Shown: positions 10,009 through 19,291 of the stretch, piece by piece
Layout: every line of letters begins with the position of its first letter
Numbering within the stretch: the first letter of the stretch is position 1
Origin: Cordylochernes scorpioides
Lineage: Eukaryota; Arthropoda; Arachnida; Pseudoscorpiones; Chernetidae
Direction: 5' to 3'
Length of the DNA: 64,000 nt
Assembly (NCBI GenBank): GCA_030710605.1
Contig: CP092872.1
Span: forward strand, 9,582,509 to 9,646,508
Program-made: the position numbers and the translations under genes
The notes under the pieces: generated by a model
What the model was told of the DNA's origin: nothing
The model's database searches: none
What the model saw: only the letters and a program-made list of their open reading frames with translations

Positions 10009-11395
10009 TAAATAGAATGGCAAGTCTCTCCCAATGGGAAAAGAAAATATACAATGCATTTCAATGGAAAGGAGGTTAATGTCAATAGAATGGCAAGTCT
10101 CTCCCAAAGGGAAAAGAAAATATACAATGCCTTTCAATGGAAAGGAGGTTAATGTCAATAGAATGGCAAGTCTCTCCCAATGGGAAAAGAAAATATACAA
10201 TGCATTTCAATGGAAAGGAGGTTAATGTCAATAGAATGGCAAGTCTCTCCCAATGGGAAAAGAAAATATACAATGCCTTTCAATGGAAAGGAGGTTAATG
10301 TCAATAGAATGGCAAGTCTCTCCCAAAGGGAAAAGAAAATATACAATGCCTTTCAATGGAAAGGAGGTTAATGTCAATAGAATGGCAAGTCTCTCCCAAT
10401 GGGAAAATAAAATTTACAATGCCTTTCAATGGAAAGGAGGTTAATGTCAATAGAATGGCAAGTCTCTCCCAATGGGAAAAGAAAATATACAATGCCTTTC
10501 AATGGAAAGGAGGTTAATGTCAATAGAATGGCAAGTCTCTCCCAATGGGAAAATAAAATTTACAATGCCTTTCAATGGAAAGGAGGTTAATGTCAATAGA
10601 ATGGCAAGTCTCTCCCAATGGGAAAAGAAAATATACAATGCCTTTCAATGGAAAGGAGGTTAATGTCAATAGAATGGCAAGTCTCTCCCAATGAGAAAAG
10701 AAAATATACAATGCCTTTCAATGGAAAGGAGGTTAATGTCAATAGAATGGCAAGTCTCTCCCAATGGGAAAAGAAAATATACAATGCCTTTCAATGGAAA
10801 GGAGGTTAATGTCAATAGAATGGCAAGTCTCTCCCAATGGGAAAAGAAAATATTCAATGCCTTTCAATGGAAAGGAGGTTAATGTCAATAGAATGGCAAG
10901 TCTCTCCCAATGGGAAAATAAAATTTACAATGCCTTTCAATGAAAAGGAGGTTAATGTCAATAGAATGGCAAGTCTCTCCCAATGGGAAAAGAAAATATT
11001 CAATGCCTTTCAATGGAAAGGAGGTTAATGTCAATAGAATGGCAAGTCTCTCCCAATGGGAAAAGAAAATATACAATGCCTTTCAATGGAAAGGAGGTTA
11101 ATGTCAATAGAATGGCAAGTCTCTCCCAATGGGAAAAGAAAATATACAATGCCTTTCAATGGAAAGGAGGTTAATGTCAATAGAATGGCAAGTCTCTCCC
11201 AATGGGAAAAGAAAATATACAATGCCTTTCAATGGAAAGGAGGTTAATGTCAATAGAATGGCAAGTCTCTCCCAATGGGAAAAGAAAATATATAATGCCT
11301 TTCAATGGAAAGGAGGTTAATGTTCATAGAATGGCAAGTCTCTCCCAATGGCAGAAGAAAATATACAATGCCTTTCAATGGAAAGGAGGTATGTC
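10009..11395. repeat. 73-bp tandem satellite, about 19 units
   Basis: The unit reads GGAAAGGAGGTTAATGTCAA, TAGAATGGCAAGTCTCTCCC, AATGGGAAAAGAAAATATAC, then AATGCCTTTCAAT, with few variants. A 63-codon frame recurs every 73 bases on both strands because 73 is not a multiple of three; this is an artefact of the repeat. It lies just 3' of exon G of the PAS gene, in an intron or downstream. Arm 2 has only one or two degraded units at 24500-24660, so the array expanded in this arm or contracted in the other. Confidence 0.95.
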
Positions 11396-11610
11396 AATAG
11401 AATGGAAGTTCTCTCCAAACGGAAAAAGAAAATATGTAATCCTGTGCAATGGAAATAAAATATGTAAATAGGATGGAAAGTCCCTTCTTCCCAATGAGAA
11501 AAGAAAGTATACAATCCCTCGCAATGGAAAGTATGTAAAAAGGATGGAAAGGAAGTATGTAAATAGGATGGAAAGTCCCTCCCAATGGGAGAGAAGTAGG
11601 CGAGACTCAC
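11396..11610. repeat. Degraded satellite relatives
   Basis: Diverged 60-75 base relatives of the 73-bp unit (AATGGAAAGTATGTAAA, GGATGGAAAGTCCCTCCC) continue up to the splice donor of exon G. Confidence 0.6.
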
Positions 11611-12197
11611 CAGGTGCTGGAGGAGTCTCCTGAGGTCCGGCAGGCTGGTTGTTCTGGAGGGTGGCCACACACCAGTCCTGGGAGGAGAAGGACAACGGCA
11701 CACTGAGATCTGGCCCTGGAAGGAGGGGAACGGAGAAGCTGGAGACTAGATCAGATTTGTCGGCAGAGGGAGGGGATGTGAGCAGAGACTCGTTCTTGAC
11801 AAAGGACATGGGATCAATGGAGATTTCCATAAGCTCATCCGTGTCCGAGATGTCGTTGGAGAAACTGGGAGGGGTGAAAGCCAGGTTGGAGCCGCACTCT
11901 GACAAGGGGCTCATGCTCTGTGGCAGGGCCATCCGAGGCAGGCCACACAGAGTGTTGTCCACAAACACCCCCAGCTCCTTGGGGGCCTGGCTGTCATTGG
12001 AAGTCTGGTCCACTGAGGATGCCTCCTCAAACCTGGCCTTCTTGGAGGGCTGAGTCTGGAAGGATGTCATGATGGATTCAAACTCCAGGTTCTGGATGTT
12101 CTTGAAAGAGTCGAAGAGGGAGGTGAGGGAGGCTGCGTTAATGTGGGGGGTGTACTTGTCCTGGAACTTCTTGAGCTCCTTCTCTCCCTCCTCATCC
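11611..12197 (-). CDS. PAS gene exon G (C-terminal tail)
   Basis: Acceptor GTGGTGCAG and donor GTGAGT enclose 587 bases in phase 2 to 1. It begins DEEGEKELKKFQDKYTPHI, as in the family after PAS-B. It continues with a PSKKARFEE basic patch and an acidic SDTDELMEISIDPMSF stretch of transactivation type. Many Ser/Pro residues follow, ending QETPPAP. The reading frame is intact in both arms. Confidence 0.87.
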
Positions 12198-12260
12198 CTG
12201 CACCACACACCCAGGCTGTGAGCCACCGGGGGGAGTTGATGGTGGAGTCTGACTACCCAC

Positions 12261-12414
12261 ATGAGCAGCTTGTTGATGCACAGGAAGTGGTCCACCTTGT
12301 CCGCAGACCTACTGCTGTACTGGAGGTAGCCCATACTCTTCAGGTACACCTTGCTGTTGTTCTGGGTCCTCAGTCGGTACACAATCATACCTGTACCTGT
12401 GCTGCTGGTGAACA
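12261..12414 (-). CDS. PAS gene exon F (PAS-B end)
   Basis: The acceptor is preceded by a (TG)n tract and the donor is GTGGGT. It has 154 bases, phase 1 to 2. It reads STGTGMIVYRLRTQNNSKVY, a KSMGYLQYSS strand and VDHFLCINKLL. F.CIN.LL closes PAS-B in the Met/NPAS4/dysfusion group. Arm 2 copy at 23480-23633. Confidence 0.88.
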
Positions 12415-12429
12415 CTGCACACACACATT

Positions 12430-12500
12430 GTATAGTTTATCACAGCTGCATATTACATATTATGATTAATATGGTCTGTACCACGTGTACTAGGGATAAT
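12430..12500 (-). mobile_element. SINE family 1 tail fragment in an intron
   Basis: Only the terminal GTACCACGTGTACTAGGGAT part is present, in intron E-F. Mirrored at 23385-23450. Confidence 0.55.
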
Positions 12501-12804
12501 AAAAAAAAGTTTTAGCTTTTACTAGATGTGCATAGGTTGGCTTAAATTGCCATTGCTATATAAATGTGTGTATCTACAAATTTAGAGGTATACCATTCGG
12601 TGTTAATAAAGTTCCTTTATACTTACCTCTACTAGTGACTATTTTTTTTTTGAACATGACAATATAGTTTTGGGCCAAGCAACAAGAGGTATAATTACAA
12701 CACCCTATGGAAACTAAGGATTGACCATCTTGGATTAAGGAGGGTGTACACCAGTTTTAGGGCCCATATCCCCAGAATGGAAGGTGGTAGGGGAACCAAC
12801 TCAC

Positions 12805-12911
12805 TCTGTTTATGTGCGAAGAGGGCCACGGGTCTGTCTTCTGGCAAGATGTAGTTGTACGCGGAGAATTTTGTCACTTCGTAGGGCAGGTGGCCTGTGA
12901 TGGTGGAAAGT
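12805..12911 (-). CDS. PAS gene exon E (PAS-B helix region)
   Basis: Bracketed by CCTGCGCAG and GTGAGT, 107 bases, phase 2 to 1. It reads LSTITGHLPYEVTKFSAYNY then ILPEDRPVALFAHKQ. G.LP.EV...SA..Y..PED matches the PAS-B helical segment. Arm 2 copy at 22984-23090. Confidence 0.88.
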
Positions 12912-13139
12912 CTGCGCAGGACAGGCAACAATATAGCGCAATGTCGGGTATAAATTTTGGTATTCTAGGAGAAAGAACATAACATCTACAGGAAATACAC
13001 TTACAAAAGAAATCCTTTTTTTTTTTTTCAAAACATCTGATAGATGAAATATTAAAAAAAAAAAAAGTTTAAAATACATTTCAACCTCTTATTTCAAACC
13101 TTATAAGTAGACACAAGGTAAAAAGACCAAATCCAAATA

Positions 13140-13272
13140 ATTGGCTTACATTAGATACACTAAAAAAGACCTTTGGGAGAGGCCTCTGCCTATCATTAAA
13201 CAGCTCAAGGAGCATGGACTCATGGAATTTGTGTAATCTTTGTACAAGGAGAAAAGAACAACAACAACATTG
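13140..13272 (+). mobile_element. J2 LINE tail fragment
   Basis: TTGGGAGAGGCC, CAGCTCAAGGAGCATG and a (CAA)n end match the last ~130 bases of the J2 family. It lies in intron D-E. Confidence 0.65.
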
Positions 13273-13315
13273 CAGTACAATCTCCGACAAGTGTTCCAGA
13301 AATCACTGTAGCTAC

Positions 13316-13451
13316 CTGTGATCAGCAAAGATGATGGTTCCGTCGATGTTGTGGCGGGTGGTGTACTCATCCTCAATGGCATCAGAGAGTGTGAGCTCGG
13401 TGTATGGACTGGAATGGACAAGGCGGATGAAGGATTTCAGCAGGAGGAGAT
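13316..13451 (-). CDS. PAS gene exon D (PAS-B start)
   Basis: Acceptor GTGTCACCAG and donor GTAGCT enclose 136 bases, phase 1 to 2. It reads KSFIRLVHSSPYTELTLSDA, then EDEYTTRHNIDGTIIFADHR. The TRH..DG.I...DHR motif marks the PAS-B start. The arm 2 copy at 22121-22256 has the same length and frame. Confidence 0.88.
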
Positions 13452-13539
13452 CTGGTGACACACAAGCTGATTGATATATTGGAAACTATTTTGGGCAAAA
13501 AAAAAGTCTTGGAAATGACACCATTACCTACTGAGCTGT

Positions 13540-13740
13540 ATACCAATATTGGGAGAGCCTCACTCATCAGTAGGGAACACTTCCTCCCAGCGGTTTCGCC
13601 AGTTTAATCTACCCTTAGTAGATCAGCTCCAGAACACATTTAGACTTGCATTAGATGCACTAAACAGGACACTTTGGGAAAGACCGCTGCTTATCATAAA
13701 AAAGCTTGAGGAGCATGAACTCATGGAATTTATGTAATCC
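13540..13740 (+). mobile_element. J2 LINE 3' end
   Basis: An open stretch from about 13549 contains RFRQFNLPLVDQLQNTFRLA and ends HELMEFM at 13737. It resembles the J2 C-terminus fused to a different upstream segment that also appears in the central palindrome at 17690-17730. Mirrored at 21825-22020. Confidence 0.6.
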
Positions 13741-13992
13741 TTGGGTAAACAGTCTTTGATTTCCAGACTTAAGTCTTGTCATCTACGGACAATGACTTTC
13801 CAGAATGGTTGCAGGGTTTTCCCACTATGTACTAAGTGCAATTCTCAGCCTGCAACCTCAAGGCATATTATTGACTGTATTGACTCATCCATCAATGAGC
13901 TCTACTCTTCACCGGCAGACACCATCAAAAATCTCAAGCTTTACAAGCTTGATACCTTAGTGTGATTGAGTGGAGATAAGAAAGAAGAAGAT
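13741..13992 (+). mobile_element. J1 LINE 3' end with diagnostic tail
   Basis: Encodes LISRLKSCHLRTMTFQNGC, the CTKCNSQPATSRHIIDCI Cys/His segment and KLYKLDTLV before the stop. It then has GATTGAGTGGAGATAAGAAAG and GAAG repeats. It abuts the J2 fragment directly. Mirrored at 21558-21820. Confidence 0.8.
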
Positions 13993-14029
13993 GTAATCCT
14001 TGTACAAGGAGATAAGAAACAACAATACC

Positions 14030-14125
14030 ATTAGTAGATGTTGTTTCTTATCCCCTTGTGCAAATATTACCCCAAATCCATGAGTCCATGCTCCTCAAGC
14101 TGTTTGATGATAAGCAGGGACCTAA
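14030..14125 (-). mobile_element. J2 LINE tail, minus orientation
   Basis: GTTGTTTCTTATCCCCTTGTG followed by CTCCTCAAGCTGTTTGATG is the J2 end read backwards. Confidence 0.6.
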
Positions 14126-14359
14126 CACCATTAGTAGATAGATGTACCTCATATAATTCTATAAAAGAAGGTTTTAAATTGTTGTAGTTATAATGGACCA
14201 CATATGATCTTTATAGCAGTAGGATGGTCATCAGACTCAGTATACCAGCAGTAGGGAGTTAAAGGAAGGGAGGGAGTCAACGGAATAATAAACTTACTTT
14301 TAAAGAGATAGAGACAGTAGCCAAAACAAAAATATACAAGAACTGGAGGATTCCACATA

Positions 14360-14668
14360 AATACAGTTGGTACAGTGGAGTGGACCCAGGAAGAGTTCTG
14401 AACCTCAGAAATAGACGGCATCAAACAACACTAACAAGATTTAGAACAGGCCATCTCAAGCCGAAGAAGATAGAAAATAACAACAAAATCTACCCCACTT
14501 GCCCAAAATGTAGCTTGGTACCTGCAGCTCCAGAACATATATTGGCTTGCATTAGATATGCTAAACAGGACCTTTGGGAGAGACCAGTACTTATCATCAA
14601 ACAGCTTGAGGAGCATGAACTCATGGAATTTGTATAATCCTTGTACAAGGGGATAAGAAACAACAACA
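14360..14668 (+). mobile_element. J2 LINE 3' end
   Basis: A clean 85-codon frame holds the FRTGHLKPKKIENNN, CPKCSLVPAAPEHILACI and EEHELMEFV segments, then a (CAA)n end. It is the best preserved J2 C-terminus in the window. Confidence 0.85.
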
Positions 14669-14808
14669 TATTTAGGATTGCATTAGATGCACTAAACAGG
14701 ACCTTTGGGAGAGGCCGGTACTTATCATAAAACAGCTTGTGGAGCATGAACTCAAGGAATTTCGTGTAATCCTTACACAAGGGGATAAGAAATGAAAACA
14801 ACAATAAA
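14669..14808 (+). mobile_element. Second J2 LINE tail, head-to-tail
   Basis: Repeats the GCACTAAACAGGACCTTTGG to GATAAGAAA segment of J2 directly after the preceding copy. Arm 2 shows three such tails in a row at 20344-20750. Confidence 0.7.
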
Positions 14809-14849
14809 GGGAGGGAGAGTATGTAGGTATGTTGCTGTATGTAACATAC

Positions 14850-14993
14850 CTTTGGAGGAAGTAGGGGTGGAGGAGGCGGGACACAGGGTGAGGTGACCCA
14901 CCATATGCACCAGCTGGTAAGTCACCACTTCGGATCGTGGCTGGCCACGCTCACGCATGCGGCAGAATAAGGAACACCTTGATGACACTTTCT
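14850..14993 (-). CDS. PAS gene exon C (PAS-A end, inter-PAS)
   Basis: Bracketed by GGTGCAG and GTATGT, 144 bases, phase 1 to 1. It reads RCSLFCRMRERGQPRSEVVT followed by YQLVHMVGHL. The F.(C/L)RM...Y..VH..GHL pattern is the PAS-A closing strand region of Met/NPAS4-like proteins. It has no copy in arm 2, because that arm starts inside the neighbouring LINE cluster. Confidence 0.85.
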
Positions 14994-15105
14994 CTGCACC
15001 AGCCCAGCACTTAGAGAGGAAAGCCAAACAATCTTCTTCATGGAAGATAAATTGTAATCTGGTAGAATAGAATTATAACATATGTAACAATTTCTTTTTG
15101 GCAAT

Positions 15106-15465
15106 GTGTCTTTACAAAAATATCAAATATCCCAATGCCTGCAGGAATGGAAATCTAATGCTGCACATGACTGGTACAGAGCAGGAGGGACAAGCACCGG
15201 TTCTGTCCTCCCAAGAGAACAACAGATTTTGATTTCCAGACTTAAGTCTGGTCATCTACAGACAATGACTTTCCAGAATGGTTGCAAGGTTTTCCCCTTA
15301 TGTACTAAGTGCAATTCTCAACCTGCAACCCCAAAACACATTATTGACTGTATTGAGTCATCCATTGATGAGCTCTACTCTTCCCCGGCAGACACCATCA
15401 ACAAGCTTTAAAAGCTTGATACCTTAATATGATTGAGTGGAGATAAGAAAGAAGAAGAAGAATAT
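15106..15465 (+). mobile_element. J1 LINE 3' end
   Basis: Begins with DWYRAGGTSTGSVLPREQQ. Then come SRLKSGHLQTMTFQNGC, the CTKCNSQPATPKHIIDCI Cys/His segment and a truncated end, followed by the GATAAGAAAGAAGAAGAAG tail. It is a 5'-truncated dead copy. Confidence 0.8.
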
Positions 15466-15872
15466 CATCAAATATTATCCATCAAGCCCCAAAGCCAACA
15501 AGAATGTAAATCTACTACTATGCATGACTGGTACAGAGCATGAGGGACAAGAACCAATTCTGTCCTCCTATAAGGGAACAACAATCCTTGATTTCCAATC
15601 TGGTTATCTAAAGACAATGACATTGTAGAATGGTTGCAAGATTTTACCACTATGTACTAAGTGCAATTCTCAACTTGCTATCTCAAATGACAACATTGAT
15701 ACACACTATTGGATCATCCATTGATGAACTCTACTAATCCCCTCTACAGGTTTATGCATGAACACATGGAAATCGTGTAATCTTTACACAAGGGGATAGG
15801 AAACAACAACAACAACAGCTCTACAGGTTTGATACCCTGATATGATTGAGTGGAGATAAGAAAGAAGAAGAC
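15466..15872 (+). mobile_element. Degraded J1 copy with nested J2 tail
   Basis: J1 sequence (GACTGGTACAGAGCA, CTATGTACTAAGTGCAATTC) is interrupted at about 15752-15818 by a J2 tail with (CAA)n. The flanks CTCTACAGGTTT occur on both sides, a target duplication. It ends in the J1 tail. Confidence 0.75.
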
Positions 15873-15994
15873 TAATGATCTCCAACAGGTATTGTTCCCA
15901 TCTCAATTTTCCTAAGAAGACTTCTTCATACCCATGTCTACAAGATATGAACATGGTACACTGGGATGATGCAAAGCATGATATTAGAAGACCT

Positions 15995-16350
15995 TTAACT
16001 CCGCCTTTGCCGGTCCCAAGCCTGGATGAAAAAGGAGGAGGGGGAGCAGTAACAAGCTCACTAAAAAACCTGGGTTCAGCTGGCCCGGCTGATAGTACCC
16101 TGTAAGGGCTCCTAATCCAGAGATACAGGATGAGCAGCGTTTGTACTCCATGTTAGGAGCGGCTGCACATGGTGTCTTCCTCATGTCAGAGGTGGCCATT
16201 TCTTTTGGAGCTAAGTCGGCCTGCCACTGAGTAGTGCTCCCAGTCTTAATGACAAAGGCAGATGCATTTTACTTCACCCGGTCATGTTGGTTGTCAAACT
16301 CTACAAGCTTGATACCTTAATTGATTGAGTGGAGATAAGAGAGAAGAAGA
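15995..16350 (+). mobile_element. J3 SINE-like element, full length, with target duplication
   Basis: The flanks AAGACCTTTAA lie on both sides, starting at 15988 and 16348. The 5' end CTCCGCCTTTGCCGG and the 3' tail are complete. It lies in the intron just downstream of exon B2 and serves as a good reference copy. Confidence 0.88.
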
Positions 16351-16459
16351 CCTTTAATGTAAGCTGTTCTAGTGGCTAGAGTGGGGGTCAGGATGAAGCC
16401 AAGTGTGAGATGATAAGGATCGCTTTGAATCCTCATTTGGAAGGAATGGGAGGACTTAC

Positions 16460-16565
16460 CCTTGGAGTCCTGCATCTGGGTGTTGAGGTTCTGCATCTGC
16501 TGCTTGACTGTGTCGCAGTCCAGGGGGTGGATGAAGGAATAGAAGGAATGCCCGATTACCTCAAT
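16460..16565 (-). CDS. PAS gene exon B2 (PAS-A middle)
   Basis: Bracketed by GTTGTGGCAG and GTAAGT, 106 bases, phase 0 to 1. It reads IEVIGHSFYSFIHPLDCDTV then KQQMQNLNTQMQDSK. The G.S.Y.FIHP.D motif is diagnostic of PAS-A in bHLH-PAS proteins. Confidence 0.88.
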
Positions 16566-16800
16566 CTGCCACAACAACCTCCGTGAGTTGACCCAACTAC
16601 ATTACCGTCATTGCGAGAGCCTGTCTTACACATACAACAGAACATACTCAAGGATGTGGAGACTATTTGTTTTTTTTTTATAAATACAACAGCGCTTCCT
16701 ACTGTCTTTACCATGTTGAAAAAATATATATTAGGAGGGCTGGGCACTTATACACTCATGGATAAAACTTAAGGAAGTTGTACCTTTTACCATCTAAATG

Positions 16801-17115
16801 AGGGGGTCGGTGGAAGGCTGGTTAAACCGTTTGGTTTTCGACCACTAGGACCCGGGTTCGATTCCCGCATTGGACACTTTTTTCTGTAAAAAAAAAAAAA
16901 AAAATGCTCCAATGGCCCCCGATTCTTGCAAAAGTCCAACCCCACCAGCGAGTGCAAGTAACCAAACGGGACTCTGGCATTTGTAAGTGCAAAGTCGAAC
17001 TGCTTTTCACATGTGTAGACATGTGGTGCGCTTACAGTAAAAAGCAGTCGCTAACTACCCACCATGATTATCATGGCCTGTACCACGTGTACTAGGGATA
17101 AGCAAAAAAAAAAAC
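16801..17115 (+). mobile_element. tRNA-derived SINE family 1, full length
   Basis: The head reads GGTCGGTGGAAGGCTGGTTA (A-box region) and CCCGGGTTCGATTCCCGC (canonical B box), so an internal Pol III promoter is visible. A poly-A tract near 16890 separates the head from a ~210-bp body that ends GTACCACGTGTACTAGGGAT and poly-A. It lies in the intron between B1 and B2, antisense to the gene. Confidence 0.88.
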
Positions 17116-17460
17116 ATCTAAATCGAGATTCAGACAATAACTCTGAAAGATATTTGATACACAGTGAGCTTTATTGAAGACACATAACCCATTTATTTAC
17201 TTGATCTTGTTGCCTTATATTTTACTATCATCAAATCAGACGCGATATCCCCACAAGAGATGCTTATATCAAGCAACAACACTAAGTTCAGAGACTATTT
17301 AACATAAACAATTGGTGAATTACAAGGTTTGAGTAGAAGTTTAAAGAAGAAAATGACATTAAAATCATTGCTTGATTCCATATCCTACCTAGAAACAACC
17401 AATGAATTCACCAAAGTGTGCCTGGATCATGGTACCATGGTCAATTAAAGCTGCCCTCCT
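17116..17460. other. Noncoding intron sequence
   Basis: No feature recognised. The TGTAGACACATAACCC-like stretch near 17180 resembles sequence at 20150-20200. Confidence 0.4.
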
Positions 17461-17528
17461 ACACCCCATTCCATTGGAATTCGTGTCATTTTTACACAAG
17501 GGGGATAAGAAACAACAACACAACCAAT
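17461..17528 (+). mobile_element. J2 tail-only insertion
   Basis: GGAATTCGTG, ACACAAGGGGGATAAGAAAC and (CAA)n are present with nothing further upstream. The flanks ACACAACCAATGAA and, upstream, ACAACCAATGAA at 17395 suggest a target duplication. Confidence 0.6.
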
Positions 17529-17583
17529 GAACTAAATACAAATATACATAGTTTATGATGCATTAGCGCGCCACCTGTTATCA

Positions 17584-18003
17584 AAATACGAAACTATTTT
17601 AGACGCGTATGATTCTTTTTAAAAATAAAACAATTTCTACTGCCTTTACTGCAATGGAAAAATTAATGGGAGGGCCTGGCTCATCAGTGGTGAACCCTCC
17701 CAGCGGTTTCGCCAGTTTAATCTACCATACCACTGTTATATTGCATTTTTGGAACTTCCTTTTATAGTGATACTATGTTAATCTAAAATACATATTCCAA
17801 GAGTCTAGCATCAGTATCACTATAAAAGGAAGTTCTAAAAATGCAATATAACAGCGGTATGGTAGATTAAACTGGCTAAACCGCTGGGAGGGTTCACCAC
17901 TGATGAGCCAGGCCCTCCCATTAATTTTTCCATTGCAGTAAGGGCAGTAGAAATTGTTTTATTTTAAAAAGAATCATATGCATCTAAAATAGTTTCGTAT
18001 TTT
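17584..18003. repeat. Near-perfect palindrome, ~190-bp arms
   Basis: Bases 17584-17775 are repeated in inverse at 17811-18003 around a ~35-bp spacer. Arms include GCCAGTTTAATCTACC and its complement. The arms share a segment (CAGTGGTGAACCCTCCCAGC) with LINE copies at 13560 and 21970. It lies in the intron directly downstream of exon B1. Confidence 0.9.
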
Positions 18004-18062
18004 GTATTTTGATACATAGTTTAATAGAATAGTCAGCAGAGCAAGGTGTGTGGAGCACTCAC

Positions 18063-18152
18063 CTGTTGATGGCCGAGGTATCTGTCGATGGATTGGGAGA
18101 CAAAGATGATCTTGCCAGCATCAGTCATCACAATGACAAACCCGTCCACAGC
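18063..18152 (-). CDS. PAS gene exon B1 (PAS-A start)
   Basis: Bracketed by TTCCAG and GTGAGT, 90 bases, phase 0 at both ends. It reads AVDGFVIVMTDAGKIIFVSQ then SIDRYLGHQQ, the opening beta strands of a PAS-A domain, where A(L/V)DGF and S..(I/V)...LG are hallmarks. It sits beside the central palindrome. Confidence 0.85.
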
Positions 18153-18339
18153 CTGGAACACACCAGTCTCATCATTATTTAAATATACAGTTACGAGCGT
18201 CATCAATTCTTTTTCATTTCTGTCACTGTTTGCTTTTTTTTGGAATGGCGCTCTCCTATTGGTTGGCTACGATCACGCCACCTTTGCACCCCCCCCCATC
18301 ATGCCCCCCCCACTCGCTTTGCTGTTTTTGTAACTATTG

Positions 18340-18563
18340 TGTTGGAGCAGGTCGCTCCTTAAATAAATGCATATATTAGTTAATAACTAAATGGAATCCT
18401 CTCTTTCTTTTACCCAGTAAGAGACGCCTACGGAAGCCAACAGTACATAGACAGATAAAGCACATAGGCTATAGTTATTAACTAATATATGCATTTATTT
18501 AAGGCGCCAATATGTAATTACAATCGGGTAAAACACCGGGCGTTGCCCGGGTCATTCGGCTAG
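18340..18563 (+). mobile_element. Non-autonomous Helitron, 3' end
   Basis: The 3' terminus has a hairpin CCGGGCGTTGCCCGG followed by CTAG at 18560, a Helitron end signature. Inside, TAGTTAATAACTAAATG and its inverse GTTATTAACTA frame the body. The 5' TC end is not certain. Related ends occur at 41400-41425 and 42090-42122. Confidence 0.7.
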
Positions 18564-18689
18564 TATATTACAACTATAATATTAAGACACACACAACGAT
18601 AATATCCCTATTCGCTATAAACACTTGGTCACAAGAGAAAATCCAAATAAATAAATAGTGTGCGACATTTCGGTAACAAAGTTTTTTTT

Positions 18690-18979
18690 TTTTTTTGCTT
18701 ATCCCTAGTACACATAGTACAGGCCATGATAATCATGGTGGGTAGAAGTAGACGACTGCTTTTACTGTAAATGCACCACATGTCTACACATGTGAAAAGA
18801 AGTTCGACTTTGCACTTACAAATGTGCCAGAGCCCCATTTGGGTACTTGCACTCGCTGGTTGGGGTTGGACTTTAGCAAGAATTGGGGGCCATTGAAGCA
18901 TTAGAGCCAATGCAGGAATCAAACCCGGGTCGTAGCAGTCCAAAACCAACTGTTTAGACCATCCTTCTACCGACCCCCA
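18690..18979 (-). mobile_element. tRNA-derived SINE family 1, full length
   Basis: Read on the minus strand it has the tRNA-like head GGGTCGGTAGAAGGATGG, a B box GGGTTTGATTCC and the body ending ATGTGTACTAGGGATAAGC. It is inserted into an N1 element. Confidence 0.85.
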
Positions 18980-18980
18980 C

Positions 18981-19205
18981 AAAGTTGTTACCATCATGAG
19001 ACAAAAGAATAAAATGTAACGTTTCGGTAACAACATTGTTAGCATCATCAGACAAAAGAATAAAACGTGACATTTTGGTTACAGCATGGTTACCATCATC
19101 AGACAGAAGAATAAAATGAGATGTTTCGGTAACAGCATTGTTAGCATCATCAGACAAAAGAATAAAATGTGACAATTCTGTTACCGAAAACGGCACACAC
19201 TATTA
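18981..19205 (-). repeat. 51-bp tandem repeats with hammerhead-like cores
   Basis: On the minus strand four units carry TGATG, a hairpin (TAACAATGCTGTTA) and ACC-GAAAC. Units at 19019-19051 and about 19121-19154 keep CTGATGA and GAAAC. The other two have lost key bases (CTCATGA; CCAAAA). An unpaired U precedes stem II, unlike canonical hammerheads. Stem I can pair only about 3 bp. Confidence 0.5.
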
Positions 19206-19291
19206 ATTTATTTGGATTTGGGTCTTATTATCTTCAAGTTCTAATCTATAATCCCAAATATGTCTTATCTCAGGTGGACAGGAGGACTTAC

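Larger units (their letters stand above)
1..14815. repeat. Arm 1 of a ~14 kb inverted duplication
   Basis: This stretch reappears as its reverse complement at about 20344-33950. Paired landmarks include the LINE end at 1-331 with 33557-33949, the hammerhead-core array at 2289-2653 with 31245-31612, and exons at 11611-13451 with 22121-24283. Paired coordinates sum to about 33,880 at the outer end and 35,570-35,890 near the gene; the shift comes from indels. Arm 1 alone carries the long 73-bp satellite and a 641-bp GC-rich insert. It continues past the left edge of the window. Confidence 0.9.
18600..19265 (-). mobile_element. Inverted-repeat element (N1 family) carrying a hammerhead-like array and a nested SINE
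   Basis: Outer ends are CCAAATAAATAAATAGTGTG at 18643 and its inverted relative at 19195-19230. A SINE family 1 copy (18690-18979) is inserted with the duplication ACAAAGTT, and a 51-bp tandem array follows. Related N1 copies lie at 20838-21020, 26700-26800, 38570-38790 and 39160-39372. Confidence 0.65.

Noticed and set aside
10034..11320. Many overlapping 63-codon frames on both strands
   Set aside because: They are the same frame recurring every 73 bases in a tandem satellite; the phase shifts by one each unit, so no continuous protein exists.
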